Shown piece after piece: positions 54,242 through 63,426 of a stretch of DNA of 64,000 nucleotides. The translations under genes were made by a program, and so were the position numbers. The stretch spans positions 744,001-808,000 of the forward strand of contig NZ_CP030041.1 of assembly GCF_003260975.1 (NCBI RefSeq), read 5' to 3'. The DNA is from Echinicola strongylocentroti (lineage in GTDB: Bacteria; Bacteroidota; Bacteroidia; Cytophagales; Cyclobacteriaceae). The notes under the pieces were generated by a model that saw only the letters and a program-made list of their open reading frames with translations, ran no database searches and was not told where the DNA came from. Position 1 is the stretch's first letter; each line of letters starts with the position of its first letter.

Positions 54242-54512
54242 ACCTCAGCTCGATTAGAAAACCGTCTCCGTACAGTAGTCGGAACATGCACTACGAGCCT
54301 AGAAGCCAAAGGCAGGCCTGTCTGGAGCCAAAGGCAAGCTTGTTTAGAGCCAAACAGGGCTTAGAGGGAGATTTAAGGGGTGGAAGCCGTGGCAGATCGC
54401 CGCAGCGAGTTACCACACCCTTTTCCAACCCACATCCTCCTAAAAAGGGCCCGCCTGGGCAGACAGGTTAGTAATGACGGTTTTAATACTAAAAATAAAT
54501 CGAGCTCAGGTT
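54242..54512. repeat. ~258-bp repeat family with terminal inverted repeats, copy 2
   Basis: It begins ACCTCAGCTCGATTAGAAAACCGTC and ends AAATCGAGCTCAGGTT, and its interior shares CCGTACAGT, GGAACATG, GAGCCAAACAGGGCTTA and CCCTTTTCCAACCCACAT with 17171-17428, partly inverted or rearranged. It touches the 3' end of the LacI gene. Confidence 0.75.
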
Positions 54513-54520
54513 CCTAGTAC

Positions 54521-55555
54521 TCATTTCACTGTTTTATTCGTGGATTCTCGTCCTTTCAGTGATGCTTGTAATATTATCTTGCTGGGTTCTCTTTTATCTT
54601 GCTCGGTATTGATCATCTTTAACATAGACTGTATGAGGCTTTGTGCAATTTCCTCCTTCGGCTGTTCAATACTAGAAACCGATGGTGTATTGAATTTAAA
54701 AAACTCGTTGTCATCAAAGGCTATAACCTGAAGGTCGTCAGGTATCTTTATTTTTAATTGCTTCACCACCTGCATGCCTTTCATTGCCAGGTAATTGGTA
54801 GCATAAAAAACAGCCTCCAAGCCCTGATTGGTCTCAAAGTAAGCCTTCATTACTGCCTCTGTTTCTTGAGAAGAATAGGTATCATAGGGAATTTCCAAAA
54901 TTCTCTCTTCCAGCCCATGTTGTTTACACATTTGTATATAAGCTTCTCTCCTGTTATGCATCTGGGATTGGTCTGAATCAATGGTCACAAAACCAATGTT
55001 TTTTAAGCCATTTTCCAAGAACAAATCCAGCCCTTGCTTAGCCCCTTGGAAGTTATCGATCACCACATAACTACAATCTACCTCCGGCAAGTACCGGTCA
55101 AAAAGAATCAGTGGATTCCTGTCCTTGGACAACTCGGTCAAAAATCCAGCATCCATCCCTACTGGCGGAGTAAGGATATACCCATCCACTTGTAGGTCCC
55201 TAAACATACTGATCAAGCCCATGGTCTTGACCGGATCGTTATTGGTGCTGGAATAAATGATCTTATAGCCATCCTTAAAGGCACGGTCCTCGATCATCTT
55301 GGCGATGGTCGCAAAAAATGGATTGGAAATATCCTCTACCATAAACACGATGATATTGGATTTTCCCGTCCTGAGGCTCTTGGCCAGTTGACTTGGCTGG
55401 TAACCGATTTTCTTTACATAAGCCTGTACTTTATCGATCAGTTTTTGGCTGATCCTGTTTTCCTGGGCTTTGCCATTCAAAACAAAGGAAACTGTGGTTA
55501 CTGAAATATTCAGCTCCTTCGCAATGGCTTTTATGGAATGTTTCTTTTTCTGCAT
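54521..55555 (-). CDS. LacI-family transcriptional regulator
   Basis: 344 residues. The amino-terminal LacI helix-turn-helix and hinge (HSIKAIAKELNISVTTVSFV, then GYQPSQLAKSLRTGKS) precede a periplasmic-binding-protein-like sensor domain (IIVFMVEDISNPFFATIAKM). It lies between the two SusC/SusD pairs on the same strand and is a good candidate for control of the mannan genes, probably through the palindrome shared at 48323 and 53670. Its ligand would be a sugar. Confidence 0.93.
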   Translation of the reverse strand: MQKKKHSIKAIAKELNISVTTVSFVLNGKAQENRISQKLIDKVQAYVKKIGYQPSQLAKSLRTGKSNIIVFMVEDISNPFFATIAKMIEDRAFKDGYKIIYSSTNNDPVKTMGLISMFRDLQVDGYILTPPVGMDAGFLTELSKDRNPLILFDRYLPEVDCSYVVIDNFQGAKQGLDLFLENGLKNIGFVTIDSDQSQMHNRREAYIQMCKQHGLEERILEIPYDTYSSQETEAVMKAYFETNQGLEAVFYATNYLAMKGMQVVKQLKIKIPDDLQVIAFDDNEFFKFNTPSVSSIEQPKEEIAQSLIQSMLKMINTEQDKREPSKIILQASLKGRESTNKTVK

Positions 55556-56059
55556 TCTTAGTGGTTATACGAAAACTATCTAACTTTTTTAAGTGCTAAT
55601 GAAATTTGATAAATACCAAATATAGTTGTTTTTAAACAATATAATAGCGAACAACTCGGACGGAATCAAGCCTGATGTACATTTCAAACTCGAAATCAAC
55701 GCCGAATGGTTGGTGTATATTTGGTTTCTCTGGTTCTATTTGATTGACAGTGGGCAACTATTTCTCTTCCTCAGTTCCCGCGTATTTTATTTCCTACCGC
55801 CCAACACCTGTTAGGCGCACCCATTTTGTACAGGTTTTAAAACGATCATAGATAAAAACCATAATTCTTTCAATGACCGAACTGAAAAACCTTCTTAATT
55901 AAACGGTATTGAAATCGAGTTAAAAGGTTTTAGATAATGGAATATAAGGTTTTCAAAAATTGGATGAAAATTTTCAATAGAATTTCACCCAACAAAAAAG
56001 GCTGCCCTATTTCGAGGACAACCTTTTCGATTGGTGCTAGTTCATCGCAACTTATTCTA
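55556..56059. other. intergenic region with a lone attC-like core pair and a terminator
   Basis: It holds the core pair CCGCCCAAC (55797-55805) and GTTAGGCGC (55810-55818), a 62-codon plus-strand frame of uncertain reality (55626-55814) ending in that pair, and the susD2 terminator (55994-56027). Confidence 0.45.
55994..56027 (-). terminator. terminator of susCD pair 2
   Basis: Minus strand: AAAAGGTTGTCC pairs with GGGCAGCCTTTT through G-U pairs and is followed by TTTGTT. It lies about 30 bases after the susD2 stop codon. Confidence 0.75.
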
Positions 56060-57664
56060 TTAATTCCCTGGATCCCACCATATAGTGGTCGTCCAAGTAT
56101 CTCCTCCCATATTGGAAATGGCATCACTTAAGTTTTGGGAATTGGTCGTCCCTTCAGAGGATGGATAAACCTGCCTCCGGGGAATTTCTCCATTAGAGAA
56201 GTTTCCGGTATAATTAACCGGGGTTAGCACAGGGTAACCGGAGCGTTTCCAGTTGTTCCAAGACTCCACAAAATTGGCCAAGAGTCCGGTAGTGGCCCAG
56301 ATCTGTTCATTGATCATTTCCATGGCGGTCTGTGGTGAGCTCATATCCAATGGATGAGCAGCCACATAGGCATTCGCATCAGCACTGGAGACAGTGCCTC
56401 CACCGAATTTGCCAATGGTGGTCATGGCTCCCAACACACCTGCCTCATAATGTTCTGCTGCTGTTCCCGGGACATTATAACCCCGTACCGCCGCTTCTGC
56501 CAGTAATAGCTGAACCTCCGCATAGGTGAGGAAGAAAATCGGCGCATCCCTATCCCGATAGATCCCCGTCGGTCGGGAATAATTGCCGATAGGCGCCATA
56601 TCATCCCCTTCTCCGGTACTACCCGGGTAGTTTGGCTCCTTTCCAATATCAGTAGTTTGTCCTTTGAGGTCATAGCCATTGGGCATTCCGATCTGCACAG
56701 CTGGGTCATTGTTTCCGACCACATTTCCATTTTTATTAGCAGCTAATCCTGCCGGAGGCACTTCTGCGATTACAGGCAATCGCGGATCGTCCGTAGCTTG
56801 TAGAAAATCGATCATTGTCTTTGACCAGCGTACTTCATAGATGTCGTCCTGTACATTCAGGGCATTTGCGCTGGAGTTGGCATAGCCGTTGTTCTGATCA
56901 GAAAACATCAGCGCTTCATCAGCATCCGAGGCAAAGACTCCACCAGCAACGGCTTTTTCCACATAGCTCTGGGCAGATGCAGGATCCACCTCCACCATCC
57001 GCATGGCCATTTTCAGCATCAGGGAATAACCGAATTTTTTCCATTGGGCAATATCCCCACCATAGATCACGTCGTTGGTGATTTCATCGGTACCAGTTCC
57101 CAAGGTATTGATGGCATTTTCCAGGTCAGCCAGCATGCTCATGTAGAGCACAGACTGCTGATCGTATTTGGGCTGTGTGAGTCCTTCCTGCCCCTGCAAT
57201 GCCTCCGTATAAGGAATGTCACCATAAATATCCGCTACAAAAGACAATGTCAGGACTTTCATAATATCCCCGACGGCATTGAGGTTGGTATATCCCTTCT
57301 CCATGGCCAGCTGCTGCATCTGGTTGATCCTGGACGCTGCTTGATACCCTTGGTTCCATACGCCTTGGATATAGTTATTGGTGCTGCCAGAAATCACGTA
57401 TTTATCGGCATTGGAGTAATAGTTGGCACCTCTCGTAGAAGTAGAAGCCAATACTTGCACCCACATGCTCTGAAAAAGGATCGAACCTGTATAGCCTGTC
57501 ACCATGTTTCCATAATTATAGGACACCGTAGGCAAAATCAAATTCGGTTCAAAGAGATCGCCATCGGCTCGATTGGGGTCGGTGTTGATTTCTTCAAAAT
57601 CACTATCACAGCCGGCAAAAGCCACAAACAAACCTACCAGCATAAAACTTATATATCTTTTCAT
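56060..57664 (-). CDS. SusD-like outer-membrane lipoprotein (SusD-like_2 type, pair 2)
   Basis: 534 residues from ATG 57664 (MKRYISFMLVGLFVAFAGC). The lipobox is FAGC, Cys19 or so. The fold follows the SusD-like_2 branch: FEEINTDPNRADG after the anchor, TLSFVADIYGDIPYTEALQG, and AEVQLLLAEAAVRGYNVPGT later. It binds substrate at the surface with the SusC2 barrel. It begins 2 bases after the susC2 stop. The different SusD branch suggests a substrate different from that of pair 1. Confidence 0.93.
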   Translation of the reverse strand: MKRYISFMLVGLFVAFAGCDSDFEEINTDPNRADGDLFEPNLILPTVSYNYGNMVTGYTGSILFQSMWVQVLASTSTRGANYYSNADKYVISGSTNNYIQGVWNQGYQAASRINQMQQLAMEKGYTNLNAVGDIMKVLTLSFVADIYGDIPYTEALQGQEGLTQPKYDQQSVLYMSMLADLENAINTLGTGTDEITNDVIYGGDIAQWKKFGYSLMLKMAMRMVEVDPASAQSYVEKAVAGGVFASDADEALMFSDQNNGYANSSANALNVQDDIYEVRWSKTMIDFLQATDDPRLPVIAEVPPAGLAANKNGNVVGNNDPAVQIGMPNGYDLKGQTTDIGKEPNYPGSTGEGDDMAPIGNYSRPTGIYRDRDAPIFFLTYAEVQLLLAEAAVRGYNVPGTAAEHYEAGVLGAMTTIGKFGGGTVSSADANAYVAAHPLDMSSPQTAMEMINEQIWATTGLLANFVESWNNWKRSGYPVLTPVNYTGNFSNGEIPRRQVYPSSEGTTNSQNLSDAISNMGGDTWTTTIWWDPGN

Positions 57665-57666
57665 GA

Positions 57667-60600
57667 TCAATTCAATTTAAATTTAAGGTTGAATCCGTAG
57701 GATCTTGTACTTGGTAAACTGGTTCCTTCGATACCTGTATAGTTGATATTAGAGCCAAAAGAGGCCTCAGGATCGATATTCTCAGCATGACGCATCAGAA
57801 TCGCCAAGTTTCTCGCCACCAAAGACACGTTCAGTCCTTTGATTACCGGTGTATTGGCAAACCATTTATCGGGCATGGAATACCCCAAGGTCAGCTGTCT
57901 CAACTTGATAAAATCGCCATCTATCACACTTGTACTTGTCACATTTTGGGCAAGTGCTTTATAATAATTCTCTGCCGTTGCGGTATTGCCGTTTGTGGTC
58001 ACCCCTTCTTCTCTGCCCACCAAGGTGCTTTTATTTAGCCCTCTCCAAGTGGAATAATATTCCGTAGCAGACAGCACCTTGTTACCAAAGCTATAATCTA
58101 TCAAGAACGAAAACGAGATGCCATTATAGCTAAACGTGTTGTTCCATCCGCCATAGAACGTCGGAAGCACAGACCCGTAGTTCTTTAATTCGCCTCTCAT
58201 TGGCAATCCTGAATCATCCACCATGATGGTTCCATCCTCATTATAAGCATAATCATAGGCCCTGATCTGGGGACCAGACTCTCCTACTACAAAAGCCGTC
58301 ACGGCATCTCCTAAGGTTGCTCTATTTTGGCCAAGGGTGATGGGGTTATTGTCAGGCCCGGTGCTGAGCACTTCGTTTTTCACACTGGTCATGTTAACAG
58401 AGGTATTCCAAGAGAATTTTTGTGTTTGCACAGGCACACCTGTTACCAAAACCTCCAGTCCTTTGTTGGACACCGAGCCGGTCGCCACCACCCCATTATT
58501 AAAACCGGAAGTGATGCTGTAGGTCGCATTCATGATCTCATCATGAGTGGTCTTGGTAAAGTACGCTATATCAAAGCTCAACCTGTTTTTAAAGAAACTC
58601 AAATCCATTCCGAGCTCAACTTCGTCCGTCGTGAAAGGCTTCAGGTCTTCATTTGGTAAAGAAAGTGGAGCTGATCCTGCGGGGACTCCGTTAAAGGCAT
58701 TGGCAGAACTGTAATAGAACTTCGTCTGATAAGGCTGGGTAGGTTCTCCACTGGTCACTGCATAAGATGCCCTAAGCTTTCCAAAGTCCATCGCATCGAT
58801 ATTCAACAGGCGGTCAAATACAAACGCCAAGGTCACCGAAGGTGAAAAGATACTGTTATTTTCAGGGTTCAGTGTACTGTACACGTCATATCGTCCAGTA
58901 GTGGTCAAGGTCAAGAAATCCTTGTAGCCAAATCCCAATGAATAATAAGCGGAATGCACTTCTCTCTCTCGATAAACGAGGGAGTTATTATTGCCTCCCT
59001 CCGGAGTATAAGTCCTGTTAAAAATCTCCGTATTATAAGGAGAATACAAATAAGGCAGCACGAACCGACTACCACTTAACCCAATCGACTCGAATTTATT
59101 TTTCCGCATGTTCACCCCTGCCAAGGCATCTAACTCGATATCTTCTGTAAGGTCTACAGTGGCACCAAGAAGACCGTCAATATTAAGTTCAGCACGTGTC
59201 GATTGACCTCTTGCATTCAAAGCCCCTTGCATATCAGCTGTATAGGCCAATCCATAGGGCTCCACGGTGTTCACTTTATCATTGGACACGTCATTTCCCA
59301 ACCGCACCATCGCATAGATATCAGGCGTGAAGCTATACTTGGCAGACAATGCGGAAATGGTCCGGTTTCTTTCAAGGTCATTGATTCCCTTTTCGGTAAT
59401 AAAATACGGATTGGTCACATAAATATCATCACTGAATACTGTTTCTGCTCCTGTCTCAGGATTATAGCCTGGAGCAAAGATGTTGTGGTCGACATTGGGT
59501 GCCAAGAACAAGAAGTTGTTGGGATTTCTAGGGCCATCACTGAGGTGAGGAATATTGGTCGACAGCTGATTGACATAGTTTACCATGGCGGTAATGTTCA
59601 GCTTATCGGTAATATTCTGCTCCACATTTAAGTTGATGGTCTTCCTGTCCATTCCGCTGTTTGGCACGATGGCATTGGCATCTAGATTGGAAAAGGAAAG
59701 CCTAAACGCCCCGTCTTCCCCCAATCCCTTCGACACAGAAACGGTATTGGTAAAATTAGTACCTGTCCTGTAAAAATCGATATAATTTTCACTAGCAGGT
59801 GAATAAGGGTAGTTATTACCATCAAAGCCAATCACTTGGCTGCCATCCATCTGGGCTCCCCAGGCCGAGCGCCCCGTGGTCTGGGCATCACTGGCCGTAG
59901 TGGGCTTGAGTCCGCCAGTTCCTTGCCCATAGACGTTTTGGAAATCAGTAAAATCCACCGCCTGCTCAGTCATGAAGTTCATCGTGTAATCCAAGGACCA
60001 TTCTCCTCCTTTTTTACCTGCTTTCGTGGTAATGAGGATTACGCCGTTAGAGGCTCGTGACCCATAAAGTGCCGAAGCTGCCTGTCCTTTCAGAACGGTC
60101 ATGGACTCGATATCATCCGGACTGAGGTTACCGATACCATCGCCATTGTCACTACCACCCCACTGGCCAGCAGATCCTCTTTGGGTGTTGTCCATCGGAA
60201 TACCATTGATCACATAAAGGGGAGACCCTGATCCACTGATGCTCGGAAGTCCCCGGAGGGTAATCTTTGAAGTCCCCCCTGGCCCACTGTTGGTACCTTT
60301 AACGACCAGCCCTGCTACCCGTCCAGCTAAGGAGTTGGCCACATTTGTTTCCCGGGCTTGATCCAAGGCTTCACTGCCCACTTCGGTAACCGAGTAACCA
60401 AGTTTCTCCTTTTCTTTACTGATCCCGAGCGCCGTTACGACCACTTCGCCCAGCTCTTCAGCATCTTGGGAAAGAGACACATCGATCGTATTTTTTCCTT
60501 TAACGGAATATTCTTGGCTCATATAACCTATAAATGAATACACCAAAATGGCATCTTCAGGAACATTGTTCAAGGTATATTGACCATCCAAATCAGTGGA

Positions 60601-60786
60601 TGCACCTGTCGTGGTGCCTTTGATAAAGACATTGACTCCAGGAATTGGCTCTCCACTATCTGCATCAGTGACCGTACCAGTGATGGTTTTGGTCTGGGAT
60701 GCACTCGTCATCGACTGGGTTTGGGCTATTAAAAATTGCCCTCCCACCAACACCATGAAAAACATGGTAAGTAAAATTTTTCTCAT
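57667..60786 (-). CDS. SusC-type TonB-dependent receptor (pair 2)
   Basis: 1039 residues, intact. Signal peptide, carboxypeptidase-like domain (ITGTVTDADSGEPIPGVNVF), plug with YGSRASNGVILITTKAGKKG and VVVTALGISKEKEKLGYSVT, then a 22-strand barrel ending SYGFNLKFKLN. It imports glycan fragments using TonB energy. It is the first gene of the second SusCD pair. No sigma/anti-sigma pair lies next to it. Confidence 0.94.
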   Translation of the reverse strand: MRKILLTMFFMVLVGGQFLIAQTQSMTSASQTKTITGTVTDADSGEPIPGVNVFIKGTTTGASTDLDGQYTLNNVPEDAILVYSFIGYMSQEYSVKGKNTIDVSLSQDAEELGEVVVTALGISKEKEKLGYSVTEVGSEALDQARETNVANSLAGRVAGLVVKGTNSGPGGTSKITLRGLPSISGSGSPLYVINGIPMDNTQRGSAGQWGGSDNGDGIGNLSPDDIESMTVLKGQAASALYGSRASNGVILITTKAGKKGGEWSLDYTMNFMTEQAVDFTDFQNVYGQGTGGLKPTTASDAQTTGRSAWGAQMDGSQVIGFDGNNYPYSPASENYIDFYRTGTNFTNTVSVSKGLGEDGAFRLSFSNLDANAIVPNSGMDRKTINLNVEQNITDKLNITAMVNYVNQLSTNIPHLSDGPRNPNNFLFLAPNVDHNIFAPGYNPETGAETVFSDDIYVTNPYFITEKGINDLERNRTISALSAKYSFTPDIYAMVRLGNDVSNDKVNTVEPYGLAYTADMQGALNARGQSTRAELNIDGLLGATVDLTEDIELDALAGVNMRKNKFESIGLSGSRFVLPYLYSPYNTEIFNRTYTPEGGNNNSLVYREREVHSAYYSLGFGYKDFLTLTTTGRYDVYSTLNPENNSIFSPSVTLAFVFDRLLNIDAMDFGKLRASYAVTSGEPTQPYQTKFYYSSANAFNGVPAGSAPLSLPNEDLKPFTTDEVELGMDLSFFKNRLSFDIAYFTKTTHDEIMNATYSITSGFNNGVVATGSVSNKGLEVLVTGVPVQTQKFSWNTSVNMTSVKNEVLSTGPDNNPITLGQNRATLGDAVTAFVVGESGPQIRAYDYAYNEDGTIMVDDSGLPMRGELKNYGSVLPTFYGGWNNTFSYNGISFSFLIDYSFGNKVLSATEYYSTWRGLNKSTLVGREEGVTTNGNTATAENYYKALAQNVTSTSVIDGDFIKLRQLTLGYSMPDKWFANTPVIKGLNVSLVARNLAILMRHAENIDPEASFGSNINYTGIEGTSLPSTRSYGFNLKFKLN

Positions 60787-61528
60787 AAGAAAATAGGGTT
60801 TAGATTAAGCTTTAACCCGGAATATGCATAAACAGGGTTAAAACAGTTTTTAATTATTTACTCCAATGCACATGGCATTCACCTTGAAACACCCAACCAC
60901 TATTGATTATACATCCCTATGCCAGTAAGGTAGTTGGACTCGTCTTTTGTGGTGGATAATCGACCACTGATGGCGGTAGACAGACTACAGCCGCTACTAC
61001 TTAGCACCTGACTTAGACTATTGTGGATATTGGCAAGATTTCGCATAATCAAAAAACAATTTTACCAGATCGGCAATCACTAGCCTGTACCAATAAATTG
61101 TACCAGCGGAAAAATACTTATACAAACATATCATTCCCCCATTTGTTCGGTGGTTTCCGTCATCATTATTAAAGTTATAAAATTGACAATAAATACAAAA
61201 CACTTATTTGTTTTTTATATTTTGTACAATCAAAAAGAACATTATTTACTAAAAAATACACCTATTAATTGTAATTTTTAACTAACTATCGAAATTAATT
61301 TAATTTCATATCATTACACGACATCCTTTAACAAATACTTCTGTCTCCCTATATCATTTTTATAGGTAAGTATAAAAATCAGTTGTTTTTAAAACTGTAA
61401 ATCTATTTAGCAGGTTTCATTTTTACATATTCATCCAAATTGGAACGGTTTTAGCTACGATAGGAAGTAAGGCGATTGACCCCGCCCAACCCAACCAACC
61501 TATTATTAACTATTTAAACCGCAATAAA
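60787..61528. other. AT-rich intergenic region upstream of susC2
   Basis: It contains a solo end of the 176-bp repeat (TTTAACCCGGAATATGCAT, 60811-60840). No ORF is supported; a 61-codon minus-strand frame (61018-61203) has no family features. The promoters of susC2 and of the plus-strand gene at 61529 must lie here. Confidence 0.45.
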
Positions 61529-62812
61529 ATGAATAAAGCAAGAAACTTAAGATGGACAGGTATATCGCTGGTTTTGTGGTTGGTATTAGCATTGAATTCT
61601 ACTAACGCGCAAGCTGAAACCCCTAATGGAGTATCCTTCCAGGTCTTCTATGATGAACTCTCACCTTATGGTGACTGGGTCAATGACCCAAGACATGGTT
61701 ATATCTGGCTGCCCTATGCCGATAGGGATTTCCATCCATATGGGACTAATGGACACTGGGTCATGACGGAATATGGTAACACTTGGGTATCCTATTATAA
61801 TTGGGGATGGGCACCATTCCATTATGGACGATGGACGTATGACCAGTATTACGGATGGGCTTGGATTCCTGGCTATGAATGGGGACCTGCCTGGGTAAAC
61901 TGGCGAACAGGTAACGGATATTATGGCTGGGCGCCATTAGGCCCTGGGGTATCCATTAATGTAAACGTGAGGATTCCAAGCTATCACTGGGTTTTTGTAC
62001 CTAGGACCAGGTTTATGAACAGACACGTGTACCGCTATTACGCTCCGAACAGAAATGTGGTCAATATATATAACAGGACTACCATTATCAATAATACTGT
62101 AGTGCATAATAATAATCGCTATGTGGGCGGTCCAAGAAGAAGGGATATCGAACGCTATAGCAGGAGATCTGTGGATGTTTATCGCATCAATAATTCCCGA
62201 AATGCAGGCAGGACCAGTCTTTCGAGATCCCGAAATACCCTTGAGGTCTATCGACCCAATTTAAGGACTGCTAGAAATGACAGAAGGGCTACAGCAAGAC
62301 CCTCTCAGGTAACGTCTCCAGAAAGGGCCAGGGCAAGCCGATCCAATGTGACCAGAGGTCGCTCTGGATATAATTCCCGAAATACGTCGGCGTCGCCATC
62401 AAGAAGCAACAATAGCCGAACAACCAATAAGGCGGTTTCCCCTTCCCGTAGGTCCACTAGCCCTACTTATGGCACGAGAGGATCATCCGGGACTAATAAT
62501 TCCCGCAGCGCTACAAGTACTTCTAGAAGCAATAGTAAGACATATGAGCAACCATCCCGAAAGACCAATTCTCAGGCAAGACCAACAAGGTCTCCATCAA
62601 GTAGGGAAGCTGCACGCCCCTCTACATCGAGGAGCAGTACCTCTAGGTCTACCACTTCTCCATCGAGAAGCAAGAGCAGTTCTTCTGTAGGCAGAGGCAG
62701 CTCATCAAACGTCAGCAGATCGACTGGATCAACTTCTCGCAGCTCAAGCAGCAGAAGTAGCTCAAGCAGTTCTTCAAGAAGTGGAAGTAGTCGTTCGAGA
62801 GGAAATAATTAA
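61529..62812 (+). CDS. exported Trp/Gly/Tyr-rich protein (DUF6600-like) with a Ser/Arg-rich tail
   Basis: 427 residues. Signal peptide (about 1-29, ending AQA), then a WG/YG-rich domain (about 37-165: SYYNWGWAPFHYGRWTYDQY, YGWAWIPGYEWGPAWVNWRT) as in DUF6600/YXWGXW-repeat proteins. From about residue 190 it becomes basic and then a low-complexity Ser/Arg/Thr region up to the end (SRSTTSPSRSKSSSSVGRGS). The tail is expected to be disordered and to bind polyanions such as nucleic acid or polysaccharide; this is inference. It stands alone and is followed by a terminator. Confidence 0.78.
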   Translation: MNKARNLRWTGISLVLWLVLALNSTNAQAETPNGVSFQVFYDELSPYGDWVNDPRHGYIWLPYADRDFHPYGTNGHWVMTEYGNTWVSYYNWGWAPFHYGRWTYDQYYGWAWIPGYEWGPAWVNWRTGNGYYGWAPLGPGVSINVNVRIPSYHWVFVPRTRFMNRHVYRYYAPNRNVVNIYNRTTIINNTVVHNNNRYVGGPRRRDIERYSRRSVDVYRINNSRNAGRTSLSRSRNTLEVYRPNLRTARNDRRATARPSQVTSPERARASRSNVTRGRSGYNSRNTSASPSRSNNSRTTNKAVSPSRRSTSPTYGTRGSSGTNNSRSATSTSRSNSKTYEQPSRKTNSQARPTRSPSSREAARPSTSRSSTSRSTTSPSRSKSSSSVGRGSSSNVSRSTGSTSRSSSSRSSSSSSSRSGSSRSRGNN

Positions 62813-62851
62813 AAAAAGCAATAGATTTTAATGTTAGGTGATAGATTACTG

Positions 62852-62886
62852 AAAAGTACGACCGGAAGTCTGGTCGTACTTTTTTA
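62852..62886 (+). terminator. terminator after the DUF6600-like gene
   Basis: AAAAGTACGACC pairs with GGTCGTACTTTTTT around an 8-base loop. Confidence 0.9.
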
Positions 62887-63168
62887 AGCTGCTAAAACAA
62901 GGACAGAGCGTTCCTCGAGCAGCCTCCACACCAATAACCATCAGACTATGAGTAAGTTAACTACAAAAACCAACAAAGAAGCAAAAAGGCAATTATAAAC
63001 AGCCTTTATCACTAAAGTTAAATTTTAGTAAAAAACACCCCAAAAAGGGCAAATAAGCCGAATAAATCGATTAAATTAAATGCTAAATCTCGTGAAAGGG
63101 CTATTGAAAAATAAATAAACTCCCTATATTCACGTTTTTAATGACATAAACTTAAATAATTTAACACT

Positions 63169-63348
63169 ATGAGCAGATTCACAGAAGTAAAGGAATTAGT
63201 TGATTCTCTAGAGGATGATTTCGAAAAATTCTACGAAAAAGGTAACAAAGCTGCTGGTACCAGAGTAAGAAATGGTATGCAAGCCATCAAAACACTCGCT
63301 CAGGACATCAGAAAAGAAGTTACTGACATCAAGAACTCCGGTAAATAA
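63169..63348 (+). CDS. Hc1-like histone-type protein
   Basis: 59 residues starting ATG at 63169 (MSRFTEVKELVDSLEDDFEK, then FYEKGNKAAGTRVRNGMQAI, KTLAQDIRKE). It matches the short Bacteroidota proteins annotated as histone H1-like Hc1, which lack the long Lys/Ala tail of the chlamydial protein. A highly helical fold is expected. Binding of DNA or a chromatin role is inferred from the family name. An upstream AT-rich leader and the bidirectional terminator fit a strongly expressed monocistronic gene. Confidence 0.85.
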   Translation: MSRFTEVKELVDSLEDDFEKFYEKGNKAAGTRVRNGMQAIKTLAQDIRKEVTDIKNSGK

Positions 63349-63375
63349 TCCTATTTACCAATAGCATTAAAAAAA

Positions 63376-63413
63376 CAAAAAGCCGCTGACTATCACGTCA
63401 GCGGCTTTTTTTT
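63376..63413. terminator. bidirectional terminator
   Basis: AAAAGCCGCTGAC and GTCAGCGGCTTTTTTTT form a strong stem with runs of A and T on both sides, placed between the Hc1 gene and the convergent DUF1080 gene. Confidence 0.92.
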
Positions 63414-63426
63414 ATGGGTATCAAGA

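Noticed and set aside
54286..54471. 61-codon plus-strand frame
   Set aside because: It lies entirely within the terminal-inverted-repeat family and is not conserved as a frame in the copy at 17171.
62947..62997. 16-codon frame MSKLTTKTNKEAKRQL
   Set aside because: Too short to support without a ribosome-binding site or a homologue; no evidence of translation.
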